Source: Hermatobates lingyangjiaoensis
Lineage: Eukaryota > Arthropoda > Insecta > Hemiptera > Hermatobatidae
Direction: 5' to 3'
NCBI GenBank assembly: GCA_026182355.1
Contig: JAPFBL010000378.1
Location: 186,001 to 250,000, forward strand
Length of the DNA: 64,000 bases
Position numbers and translations under genes: made by a program. Below are positions 26,001 to 36,683 of the stretch, piece by piece. Below the pieces are notes generated by a model. The model was given only the letters and a program-made list of their open reading frames with translations. It was not told the DNA's origin and searched no databases. Positions within the stretch are counted from its first letter, which is position 1; the number at the start of each line of letters is the position of its first letter.

Positions 26001-28840
26001 TTTTGCTATTTATAGGATATTTAAATATTTTAAATTTTAAATCAACAAAATACAGAAAATATGATAGTTCAAAAGATAATATCCATTTTTTTTCTTAAAT
26101 CAAATTCAAAATATTATGTGTTTCTTTTCCCATCGTTATATATATACAGAAATCACCCATTTTGTAAAGGATTTATAAAGTTACTCTCTGACACGTCTAA
26201 CCAGCTCTAACCACCTTTTTCCTTTTTGAACTATTTTCAATGTTTTTTGTATTAATAACAAAAATTTTGTGAAATATTGGTTGAATACAACTATTATAAC
26301 TCATTGTATATTTTATAATGCTTTTTTGCTTTTTATAGGGATATTGTAATATTTAAAATTTTTAATCCTCAATATACAGAAAATATGATAGTTCAAAAGA
26401 TAATATCCATTTTTTTCTTTAAATCAAATTCAAAATATTATGTGTTTCTTTTCCATCGTTATATATACAGAAATCACCCATTTGTAAAGGATTTATAAAG
26501 TTACTCTCTGGACACATCTAACCACCTCTAAACCACATTTTTCCTTTTTGAACTATTTTCAAGTTTTTTTTATAAACAATAAAAATTTTGTGAAATATTG
26601 GTTGAAAAGAACTATTATAACTCATTCTATATTTTATAATGCTTTTTCGCTATTTGTAGGGATATTTTAATATTTAAAATTTTAAATCAACAAAATACAG
26701 AAAATATGATAGTTCAAAAGATAATATCTATTTTTTTTCTTAAATCAAATTCAAAATATTATGTGTTTTATTTTCCCATCGTTATTTATACAGAAATCAC
26801 CCATTTATTAAAGGATTTATAAAGTTACTCTCTGGACACCTCTAACCACCTCTAACCAACCACCTTTTTCCTTTTGAACTATTTTCAAGGTTTTTTGTAT
26901 AAACAATAAAAATTTTGTGAAATATTGGTTGAAAACAACTATTATAGCTCATTCTATATTTCATAATGCTTTTTTGCTATTTGTAGGGATATTTTAATAT
27001 TTAAAATTTTTAATCAACAAAAAACAGTAAATATGATAGTTCAAAAGATGATATCCATTTTTTTTCTTAAATCAAATTCAAAATATTATGTGTTTTATTT
27101 TCCCATCGTTATATATACAGAAATCACCCATTTTGTAAAGGATTTATAAAGTTACTCTCTGGACACCTCTAACCACCTTTTTCCTTTTTGAACTATTTTC
27201 AAGGTTTTTTGTATAAACAATAAAAATTTTGTGAAATATTGGTTGAAAACAACTATTATAACTCAATCTATATTTTTATAATGCTTTTTTGCTATTTGTA
27301 GGGATATTTTAATATTTAAAATTTTTAATCAACAAAATACAGAAAATAAGATAGTTCAAAAGATAATATCCATTTTTTTTTTAAATCAAATTCAAAATAT
27401 TATCTGTTTTCTTTTCCCATCGTTATATATACAGAAATCACCCATTTTGTAAAGGATTTATAAAGTTACTCTCTGGACACCTCTAAACCACCTCTAACCA
27501 CCTCTAACCACCTTTTTCCTTTTGAACTATTTTCAAAGTTTTTGTATAAACAATAAAATTTTGTGAAATATTGGTTAAAACAACTATTATAACTCATTCT
27601 ATATTTTATAATGCTTTTTTGCTATTTGTAGGGATATTTTAATATTTAAAATTTTAATCAACAAAATACAGAAAATATGATAGTTCAAAAGATAATATCC
27701 ATTTTTTTTCTTAAATCAAATTCAAAATATTATGTGTTTATTTTTTCCCATCATCGTTATATATACAGAAATCACCCATTTTGTAAAGGATTTATAAAGT
27801 TTACTCTCTGGACACCTCTAACCACCTCTAACGACCCTCTAACCACCTATTTCCATTTTGAACTATTTTCAATGTTTTTTGTATAAACAATAAAAATTTT
27901 GTGAAATATTGGTTGAAAACAACTGTTATAACTCATTCTATATTTTATAATGCTTTTTTGCTATTTATAGGGATATTTTAATATTTAAAATTTTTAATCA
28001 ACAAAATACAGAAAATAAGATAGTTCAAAAGATAATATCCATTTTTTTTCTTAATCAAATTCAAATTATTATGTGTTTCTTTTCCCATCGTTATATAAGA
28101 CAAAATCACCCATTTTGTAAAGGATTTATAAAGTTACTCTCTGGACACCTCTAACCACCTCTAACCACCTTTTTCCTTTTTGAACTATTTTCAAGGTTTT
28201 TTGTATAAACAATAAAAATTTTGTGAAATATTGGTTGAAAAGAACTATTATAACTCATTCAATATTTTTATAATTTTTTTGCTATTTGTAGGGATATTTT
28301 AATATTTAAAATTTTAATCTACAAAATACAGAAAATATGATAGTTCAAAAGATAATATCCATTTTTTTTATTAAATCAAATTCAAATTATATTATGTGTT
28401 TCTTTTCCATCATCGTATATATACAGAAATCACCCATTTTGTAAAGGATTTATAAGTTACTCTCTGGACACACTCTAACCACCTCTAACGACCTCTAACC
28501 ACCTTTTTCCTTTTTGAACTATTTCAAAGTTTTTGTATAAACAATAAAAATTTTGTGAAATATTGTCGAAAACAACTATTATAACTCAATCTATATTTTA
28601 TAATGTTTTTTGCTTTTTGTAGGATATTTTAATATTTAAAATTTTTAATCAACAAAATAAGAAAATATGATAGTTCAAAAGATAATATCCATTTTTTTCC
28701 TAAATCAAATTCAAAATATTATGTGTTTCTTTTCCCATCGTTATATATACAGAAATCACCCATTTTGTAAAGGATTTATAAAGTTACTCTCTGGACACCT
28801 CTAACCACCTCTAACCACCTTTTTCCTTTTTGAACTATTT
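19113..28840. repeat. Large direct duplication of 2690-12430
   Basis: Rare unit variants occur in the same order in both copies at an offset of about 16.41-16.42 kb. Examples are the odd unit with TTTTTACAAACAAATAAAAAATATT (9500 and 25909), CCCATCATCG (7118 and 23538), ATAAGACAAAATCACC (11684 and 28094) and CATCGTATATATACAG (12001 and 28411). Beyond about 28840 the second copy switches to a unit like the one at 9240 and the array ends at 29110. Either a real tandem duplication followed by a deletion, or a false duplication in the assembly. Confidence 0.85.
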
Positions 28841-29110
28841 TCAAAGTTTTTTGTACAAACAATAAAAATATTGTGAAATATTGGTTGAAAACAACTATTA
28901 TAACTCATTCTATATTTTATAATGCTTTTTCGCTATTAGTAGGGATATTTTAATATTTAAAATTTTAAATCAACAAAATACAGAAAATATGATAGTTCAA
29001 AAGATAATATCCATTTTTTTTTCTTAAATCAAATTCAAAATATTATGTGTTTCTTTTCCCATCGTTATATATACAGAAATCACCCATTTTGTAAAGGATT
29101 TATAAAGTTA
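20052..29110. repeat. Satellite array, block 2
   Basis: Same unit as block 1, roughly 28 units by length. It ends abruptly after ATTTATAAAGTTAC, followed by unrelated sequence and a (TA)n tract. Almost all of it is the duplicate of 3634-12430. Confidence 0.95.
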
Positions 29111-29156
29111 CCTCAATAAACAATATATATTAATTAAAATGCTCTAAGGGATTTCG

Positions 29157-29179
29157 TTGTATATATATATATATATATA

Positions 29180-29223
<44 letters not shown>
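29157..29223. repeat. (TA)n microsatellite
   Basis: A long TA tract with AATATA interruptions, between the satellite end and a family C PLE palindrome. Confidence 0.95.
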
Positions 29224-29242
29224 TCTCTTTATATTAACCTGT

Positions 29243-29453
29243 AGAACTCGTAGAAACAACACATAACTCACTTCAATATTTTTACCTCGTCGTCATCAGG
29301 AGAAAGAGAAAAAGAAGAAGATAAGTTCTGCTCAGCTGGCAAACAGCAACAGTTGGTGTTTGGCAGCTGAGCAGAACTCATCTTCTTCTCCTTCTCCTGC
29401 TTACGACGAAGTCGAAACATTGAAGTGAGTTGTGTGTTGTTTCTACGTGTTCT
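29243..29453. mobile_element. Family C PLE terminal palindrome (C1)
   Basis: An inverted repeat of about 100 bases per arm around a short centre near 29350. On the - strand the left arm carries CTGATGA (29293-29299). The + strand arm has a mutated version with GTCGAAACATTGAAGTGAG. Ends match the family C copy at 31997-32237. No coding capacity. Both hammerhead copies look damaged. Confidence 0.7.
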
Positions 29454-29769
29454 TTTATTCTAATCGTTTGATTTTTTGTTACTAATGTATATATGTAAAA
29501 TGTTTTGTATACTGTATAACATTTGTTATGCATTCCTAAATGGTTTTATTAACTTTGATGGCATTTTTAAATTGATTGTAGGACAACCTTTTAACGTAAC
29601 ATCTATTTTTTTATTTTTCCTTTTGCTGTGTTTATTTTTGACTCTCCTATCACTCAATCCAACTTGTTTAAGAAATGAAAAATGGTGAAGCAATTTTATT
29701 TTAAATTCATGCATTTCGTCATTACCACAGAGGTTAGTATTATTAATATTAGAAATATAATACATGGTC

Positions 29770-29871
29770 TTACCTCGTATAATGCTGCTATAGCTCTCGG
29801 ACAGGTTTCGGGTGTCACCTATCTTCAACCCGAAACCGGTCAGAGAGCTAGAGCAGCATTGTACGAGGTAA
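29770..29871. repeat. Unassigned palindrome with partial hammerhead resemblance
   Basis: Arms of about 43 bases (29770-29812 and 29829-29871) flank a 16-base centre. On the - strand the centre reads TTGAAGAT (29821-29828), a short GGT/ACC hairpin and CGAAAC. This resembles the family D core, but helix II is weak and the 2 bases after GAAA are not self-complementary. It could be an eighth PLE family or unrelated. Open frames crossing it are not supported. Confidence 0.45.
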
Positions 29872-29977
29872 AACGGTGTATTATAGTTTTAATATTAATA
29901 ATTTAATTTTTTAATGCATATCTCTAAATAATTTAGATAACGTATATCTTTCTTTATTTTCCAAGTATATTAAGATT

Positions 29978-30062
29978 CATTACTTGTGTAATCTGTTATG
30001 GTGTGTTATTTATTTATATTGGGAGATTTTAAGAATTACGTCTCCACGCAAAAAAAAAATGT
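29978..30062 (+). mobile_element. Family E PLE fragment
   Basis: Resembles 52117-52190: a TGTAATCTGTTATGGTGTG-like start, then GTCTCCAC followed by an A run. It ends before the hammerhead region. Confidence 0.5.
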
Positions 30063-30100
30063 TCTTTGTTAAAAACTTTCATTGTTAGCTTTTCATATTA

Positions 30101-30391
30101 GGGCCCAGGTTAGCTCAGTGGTTAACAACTCGCCTCTGAACTGATAGGACCGGGGTTCGATCCCCACACCTGGCCCTCGATTTATTTCATGCGAAGAAGG
30201 ACGTTAAACCGTTGGTCCCTGAGCCTGTACGATGTCAGGTACTCGTTAAAGATCTCCCCCTACTCTAAATAAACTTGAGTTAGGCAAAATTTAGTACTCC
30301 CACTGTAGGAATCAATCTTCATTGTGTGGTATCACAAAGGGCCAATGCTCGGCCTACGTGTGTTCCCTTGTGGGACTGCAACCTAACCTAA
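30101..30391 (+). mobile_element. tRNA-derived SINE, copy 1
   Basis: The head has an RNA polymerase III A box (TTAGCTCAGTGG, 30110-30121) and B box (GGTTCGATCCC, 30154-30164), as in tRNA-derived SINEs. The body runs to a tail ending GCAACCTAACCTAA. A 10-bp direct repeat, TTTCATATTA, flanks it (30091-30100 and 30392-30401), the expected target-site duplication. The tRNA-like head is not a working tRNA gene. Copies 2 and 3 are at 31061 and 32783. Confidence 0.9.
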
Positions 30392-31060
30392 TTTCATATT
30401 AAATTTTTTTTTTGTGTAAAAAAAATTAAAATTTTTCAAAAAGTAATTCTTGAAATTGTTTTTATGAAGTGTGGTCGATGCTCTTTAAAAAGAAAAAGTA
30501 GAAAAGTATCTCTTTTTCATTTATTAAGAGGTGGTTTTGGGGTGGTGAAAGAGAAAAAAAAAGTCACTTCTTGAGAAACTTTGAAGATACAGAAATGTAA
30601 CTAGCAAGAATGTAAGGATATCATGTAAACAGCTTTGAAGGTAGAGGTGGTTTAACTAGAAAGTCAGAACTATAGAGCCCTAGACTTTGATTATACATCG
30701 AATGAAGGTTTTTACTTATAAATACATCATTGAAACATCAAAAATATAAGGTGTGATTGATTTATCATCGCAAGTGTCACAACCAATCTATCCCATCAAC
30801 TCGTATAAAAAACTTAAAATTTCAAAATTTTACTAATAATAAAATCAAATTTTTAATTTTGTTTGTTTACACGGGCCTATATTTGCACCTACTATTCTTA
30901 ATATTTTTCGATTTTTTTTTTTTAATTCTTTATTAATTTAAGACGTATTAAATTCATAAATATACTTACTAGCAGACATGCCCGTCTTTGAAGGGTATTT
31001 TGCAAACATTCAGATGAAACGTAATATTCCAAAATATTATTACAATTTATAGAATAGTAG

Positions 31061-31392
31061 GTTAAGGTTAGGTTAGGTTGCAGTGGCAGTCCCACAAGGG
31101 AACACACGTGGGCCGAGCATTGGCCCTTTGTGATACCACACAATGAAGGATTGATTCTACAGTGGGAGTCCTAAATTTTGCCTAACTCAAATGTATTTAG
31201 AGTAGGGACCTTTAACAAGTACCTGACATCGTAACAGGCACGGGACCGACGGTTTAAACGTCCTTCTCCGAGGGACGACGTGCTCAGATTTATTCATCTC
31301 CCGCGTGAATAAATCGAGGGCCAGGTGAGGATTGAACCCTGGTCCTATCAGTTCAGAGGCGAGCACGTAACCACTGAGTTAGCCAGGCCCCC
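31061..31392 (-). mobile_element. tRNA-derived SINE, copy 2
   Basis: Same element as copy 1 in reverse, with an extra segment near the tRNA/body junction (about 31270-31310). A 13-bp direct repeat, TATAGAATAGTAG, flanks it exactly (31048-31060 and 31393-31405), so both ends are certain. Confidence 0.92.
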
Positions 31393-31717
31393 TATAGAAT
31401 AGTAGAAAATATCATTATTAGTACGGGTCATGAATGTCAGTAGATCTGGGAGTTTCTTTTACGCTTTACAGCTTTTAGATATCGAGCTCAAATTTGATTT
31501 TATTCTAGGCATACTTCTTATTTAGTACACGGGATAGGTACGACTCATTCTTTTAAAGCCAGCAAATGACGATAAACGCAAACGAAATTAAAATCAGTAC
31601 CTAAAAATACCTGTATATTTTTATATAAGTTTTGCCTGTACATTGTTTATAAGTGACTCATAGCAAGTTATCTATGCGTTTTATACATTAGAGAAACCCA
31701 GTCCACCCTTAGAAAAA

Positions 31718-31853
31718 ATTCTATCTTTTTGGTATGTTCATTTTAAAAATATTCAAGTATGTTGAGGTGTTTCATACTGAGGGAAATTCTATCTTTTTGG
31801 TATGTTCATTTTAAAAATATTCAAGTATTTTGAGGTGTCTGATACAGAGGTTA
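31718..31853. repeat. 68-bp tandem duplication inside a wider direct repeat
   Basis: The segment from CTATCTTTTTGGTATG is present twice, at 31721 and 31789. Flanking stretches at about 31570-31610 and 31888-31955 also match each other (AAACGCAAACGAAATTAAAA and CACCTAAAAATA), indicating nested duplications. Confidence 0.8.
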
Positions 31854-31950
31854 GGCAGATTCACTTTTTTTAAAGCGAACTAATTGTAATAAACGCAAAC
31901 GAAATTAAAATCAAATAAGAAGACCTACTTGCTACAGTATCAGGCACCTA

Positions 31951-31996
<46 letters not shown>
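31951..31996. repeat. (TA)n microsatellite
   Basis: A pure TA tract directly abutting the left end of the family C2 palindrome. A second tract lies on its other side at 32272-32306. Confidence 0.95.
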
Positions 31997-31997
<1 letters not shown>

Positions 31998-32237
31998 TTT
32001 AACACATAGAAAAGAACACAGAAAGACACTACAGAACTCACTTCGATATTTCGACATCCGTCGTCATCGGGAAGAAGTGCGAAGTACTCGCGTTGAGAAG
32101 CAAACTACTACTCTTGACTTGAGTAGTAGTTTGCTTCTCAACGCGAGTACTTCGCACTTCTTCCCGATGACGACGGATGTCGAAATATCGAAGTGAGTTC
32201 TGTAGTGTCTTTCTGTGTTCTTTTCTATGTGTTAAAG
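31997..32237. mobile_element. Family C PLE terminal palindrome, near perfect (C2)
   Basis: The left arm (31997-32113) and right arm (32121-32237) are almost exact inverted copies around a 7-base centre, TTGACTT. Each arm ends in CTTTAACACATAG or its complement. Each carries a complete hammerhead-like motif, one per strand. No protein-coding part remains. (TA)n lies on both sides. A transcript of either strand would form one long hairpin. Confidence 0.85.
32160..32193 (+). ncRNA. Minimal hammerhead ribozyme motif, family C2
   Basis: CTTC (32160-32163) pairs with GAAG (32190-32193) as helix I. The core is CCGATGA (32164-32170), CTGATGA with one change, then an extra C. Helix II is GAC (32172-32174), loop GGAT, GTC (32179-32181). 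GAAA is at 32182-32185, then self-complementary TA and TC with predicted cleavage after 32189. The U4-to-C change would probably weaken activity. The same motif is on the other arm, - strand. Confidence 0.6.
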
Positions 32238-32271
32238 TGTTTATTGTCCACACGGACCTTTCATTTTATTC

Positions 32272-32306
32272 GAAGTATATATATATATATATGTATATAT
32301 ATATTT
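32272..32306. repeat. (TA)n microsatellite
   Basis: TA tract with one ATGTA interruption, downstream of the C2 palindrome. Confidence 0.9.
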
Positions 32307-32782
32307 TCATTTACCTGTATAGATAGCCAAACACAGCTTGAAAGTCCATATAACTTCTACGTTGAATTTCCAAGTCATTCAAATATTAGCTTTTAAGTTA
32401 GACGTACAGAAATCTACTGTCAAAGTTTCCGCTCGCCTTGACTTATGGTGATTGAGTTTTGCTTGCGGCAAAATTTTTAGACAAACAAACAGACAGAATT
32501 CTTTTTTTTTTAGGTGGATTCGACTTCTCAAATGTATAAAACGTAAAGATAAGTTGAAACGAGTCAATTCTAAGCAATAAACAGACAAAACTATTCATTT
32601 ATTTATATAGATTGGTGTAATATTAGCTACCAGGCATATATATTTGTTTTTCTTCAATATAAAACTTTTTCGTGTTGATTTAAAATATTCCATGTTTAAT
32701 TTAAACTTAAGTGTAGTTTATATGTATTTTCAAGGTTTTAAACTTGGAATAGTTTAAATTGAAATTGGATTATTTTAAATTA

Positions 32783-33091
32783 GGTTTATGCTGCAGTGGC
32801 AGTCTAACAAACGAACACCCATTGGTCCTCTGTGATACCACACAATGAGGATTCTACATTGGGAGTCCTAAATATTGCCTAACTAAAGTGTATCATTTAG
32901 TGTAGTTTCGGCCTCTATCGTGTACTTGATATAGTACAGGACACACTTAACGCCCACACCGAGGGACGTTGTACACAGATATATTTTTTTTTTTACTTTC
33001 TAAATAAATATATGGAGGGCCAGAGTGGGTTTTGAACCCCTGATCTAACAGTCCTTAGGCGAACACGATGCCACTGGCTAATCTGGTCCTT
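32783..33091 (-). mobile_element. tRNA-derived SINE, copy 3, diverged
   Basis: Same order as copy 2 (tail at the left, tRNA head at the right) with many substitutions; the B box region reads GGGTTTTGAACCCC on the + strand. A direct repeat, TTATTTTAAATTA, flanks it at about 32770-32782 and 33092-33104. It is older than copies 1 and 2. Confidence 0.85.
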
Positions 33092-33104
33092 TTATTTTAA
33101 ATTA

Positions 33105-34810
33105 AACATGGATTATTTTAAATTAATCCGAAAAAGTTGCAGTTAGTAGCATAGAATATAATTTTAATAACTAATTGAGCAATTGACATTCACAAGTCAT
33201 ATGGTAATTGTTATGTTATTTATTTATTGATATTCACTGACTAATATCCTTTTAAACTGAGAGTATGTTATATAATAAATGTAATAAGAAACAACAGTAT
33301 GAAAAAAGTAAAATATAACACAATAGTTCAATAAAAATAGTAATAATAGTACTTATGCAGTAAAACAGTAGAATAGTTAATAAATAATTTATACAATGTT
33401 AGAAGGATTTTTTAATAAAACATAAATTAGACAAAATAAAGTAATATTTTAGTGCTAAATAAATTTAATTATTACAATACTGAATAAGAAAAAAATATGA
33501 GAATAATATTCATTAAGACCGGAAATTGATAAGGAAAGTTTTAGAAAATAGGTGCAAGTAATGCACTAAATTAACTGCTTTCAATGATATTTAAAGATAC
33601 TTTTTTAATGTTATAGAAGAAAACATTGCAATTCAGTTGATAAATTCGTTAAGCCTTGAAAACTTGACAAAGTGATTTTTTGCATGATTCATATGGTCTT
33701 GTTTTCCCATTTTCTTATTGTGGTTTGATCATTGATAAACTGTAATATATAGTATTGAATGAACAGTCTAAAGAAGAAGTTATTAAACTTGGAATATTGA
33801 AAAGAAAATTAATATAATATTGCCACTGACCGTAATTTATGATGTTCAATACTTTTGTATTCTTGCATTGTCATTTAATCAGTGTAAAATCTAATTTAAA
33901 AAAAAAACAAACATATATTAAACTAAATTTGTCATATAATAACAAATTAGAATTCATTTCAAACTTTTACAATTAACTATGATGACGCCATATAATTGAG
34001 ACGCAATTAAAAATGAAAGTGACGAAAAAATTGAGAGCTATGATTGGTTGAAATGAATATAGGGATAGTAAAGGCGCGAATTATGTATCAGTGCTGCCAA
34101 ATGAAGGAAGAATAAAAAATAATTTAAATACTAAATTGATACCCATGATTTGAAATGAATTCCATTCGACTTTTTTAAAAATAATTCCTAATCTAATTTA
34201 TACTTTGTTGAAAGTAACTTTGTTTTACTTCATTATTTAATTTATAAACTCAATATTATAAGGTTTTATTTTTATTTATTATATTTGGTCATAATAATGT
34301 CAAATATTAATAAAGTTACTAGAGATATTGAATTTTATATAATTATAACAGATAAAATTAATTTTGTTGTACTGGCATTATTTAATTTTGATGAATTCTA
34401 TATTATGTGATTTTGTTTTTATGTATTATAAATAGTTACAATATTATCAAATATAAATACGTTATTAGAGATATTGAATTTCAGATTATTATAACAGATA
34501 AGATTAACTTTGTTTTTCTGCCATTACTTAATGTGATGAACTCCGTATTATGAGGTTTCCTTTTTATTCATTAATAGCAGACTGTCTTTGACGGGTATTT
34601 TATAAAATTTCAGAGATGATACGTGGTATTCCAAAATATTATCAGAAATGATAGAATATTAGAAAATAGCATAATTAGTACAGTGTTAAGTACATTAGGA
34701 GTCTGCCCACCGTTAATTTTTCTGTACTTGAATACTTACGGCCGTCAGTATCTTAGCTCTGGTTTTAATTTATTTTTATTACTGTGGTTTCAATGTTGAT
34801 GTATTTATAA
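33105..34810. other. A+T-rich DNA, no gene seen; one family A scrap
   Basis: 33696-33737 matches the last 40 bases of family A PLEs (TCTTGTTTTCCCATTTTCTTATTGTGG-like, ending TTTGATCATTGAT). 34300-34560 holds a loose direct repeat around AGAGATATTGAATTT. No exon was recognised. Confidence 0.5.
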
Positions 34811-35099
34811 TTTTACACTATTTTTCTTTTTTCTCGAGGTTTTTTCTAGCTTCAATAATTCAACACCTTTAAGCCGACGTTTCCTCTATATTTGTAGATA
34901 TCTTCAGGGGTACATCAATACAGAATTTAATTACAATAACATGAAACATAATTATATTACATTATTTAATTAATATACATATTTATGTTGGTATTATTCT
35001 TTATGAAGATGTCTACAAATATAGTCGAAACGTCGGCTTAAAGGTGTTGCATTATTGAAGCTAGACCAAACCTCGATAAAAAAGAAAATAGTGTTAAAT
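34811..35099. mobile_element. Family B-like PLE terminal palindrome
   Basis: Arms 34811-34910 and about 35000-35099 are inverted copies around an A+T-rich centre. The + strand arm reads ATGAAGATG, a helix II hairpin, then GAAACGTCGGC (35003-35036). The - strand arm (34871-34909) keeps the canonical CTGAAGA core and GAAACGTCGGC. Helix I and part of helix II are disturbed in each arm. Confidence 0.7.
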
Positions 35100-35176
35100 A
35101 TATGTGGTTCCAGAAAAGGAAAACATTTTGATTATATAATTTTATCTAACATTTATATTTTATATTACTTTTTTAG

Positions 35177-35347
35177 GTATTCAATAGTCACCTGCAGTAG
35201 GAAAAGCTGTTAATGGAACTTATAATAGACGGAAGCTATAAAGACGTAGATCTGCAGAGATTTCACATTGATCGTAATTTAGAAGACAAACGTTATATGG
35301 GAGCCAAACATTGTGTAATTGAAAATAAATATTGTTTAACTTATTAA
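35177..35347 (+). other. Possible orphan exon or ORF
   Basis: A pyrimidine-rich tract and AG (35176) precede an open stretch in one frame, broken by TAG at 35198-35200 and ending at TAA 35345-35347. After the first stop it encodes 48 residues, including LLMELIIDGSYKDVDLQRF. It is not low-complexity, but I do not recognise it, and no partner exon was found. It could be a decayed terminal exon or chance. Confidence 0.2.
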
Positions 35348-36683
35348 AACATATTGTTTATAAACCTAAGAATTTTTTTATTTGTTTTTTAAAAAAAAAG
35401 TTTATTTGCTCAAAGTTTAACAAATGGAGATGATGCAAACGGATGGTATGTAATGAGTAGAAATTATTTTGTGATCTGTCAAATATGTTCGTATGTTCAA
35501 AAAAAAACAACAAACAAAGTGTTCATACTGTTGATATCGGAATATGTATTACTAAAGCCTGTGTGAGCTTGTTGTTATATTGTAACAAGTTTAGGTATCT
35601 ATGCAATATATTAAACACCTCTTTCTTTTTCGCAGGAAACCAACACTTTTTCGTTGTGAGGGTATCCTGTCGGTTTGAAATATTTTATCCCATGTTTTCG
35701 GTGCCTGTGTTAACATCTTCGTAATAATAACGAATAATAACGCCTATAATAATTATTAACAGTGAAAGAAGCAAAATTATAATCAAAAAATAAAGCAAAC
35801 AAAATTATTATTACAATAAATCTAATATTACTAATAATAATCATTAAAATTATATTTTAAAGCTTTAAGTAAAAAAAAACCTATTAACCTTCAAAGTTTA
35901 AATTATATTACATATCAGGTTTAGCTTCAGAATTGCAATTTTAATTTCATAAAGGCAATAAACTAGTCATCACTAAAGTTTTATTCAATTCTCGCAGAAA
36001 TCAAGAAACGAAGTCTTATCAAATCTTTATCACTTTATTATACTGATAAGGAAATAAGAAAGAACAATAACATAAATTTCAAATATTACTATCATTAAAA
36101 ATCATTTTAAAATTAAACTCCTTTAATACGTTAGTCACATTATAAGTATCCAGATGAAAAAGGAACTCCTAAGTAGATAAGGCATAAATTTAAGTCACCG
36201 TGCTATTAAGTCATAAATTAAGCTTTATTTTTATTAAAAAAGTGTGGCCTTAAAAACTTTATTTAAAATACATAGATAAAAATGATTTCTCACCCTTGAA
36301 TGTTATAGTAGTTAACATATAACAATAATTTACCAAATATTGCATGAACACTTCATTTAAAATATATAGATATAAGGATTTCTCATCCCTGAATGTTATA
36401 GTAGTTAACATACAATAATAATTTACCAAAACACTTGCATTTAAAATTTCAAAGAGGGATGAGGGCTAAGAAAAGTTGATACGTCACTGTAATAAATATG
36501 TATTTCACCGGTTCAATTAGTAATAATTTAAGGAACAATGGGTATTTACTAAGAATTCACACAAAGGAAGTCATTACTTCAATAGGCTTGAGAGCACGAT
36601 TGATAGGGAAGATTTCTTCAAAATTGGCAGGAGGCTTGCATTTTTGTTCTTTCTCTTATCATTTAAAATAAAGCCACCAAACT
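35348..36683. other. A+T-rich DNA, no gene seen
   Basis: A local direct duplication lies at about 36246-36335 and 36345-36430 (ATTTAAAATA-ATAGATA, then GAATGTTATAGTAGTTAACATA). The rest shows no domain or splice-site pattern. Confidence 0.5.

Noticed and set aside
9595..27886. Repeated open frames starting MIVQKIISIFF within the satellite
   Set aside because: They are one A+T-rich phrase carried by each satellite unit, broken differently in most units, with no domain and no conservation of frame.
29476..29906. Three overlapping open frames of 70-100 codons
   Set aside because: They overlap on both strands, cross a palindrome and show no recognisable domain.
30106..30176. A functional tRNA gene
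   Set aside because: A and B boxes are present, but the sequence continues into a SINE body with TSDs, and similar heads recur in two other copies.
30380..31075. Telomere-like CCTAACCTAA motif
   Set aside because: It is the SINE tail, only two or three units long and found in each copy.
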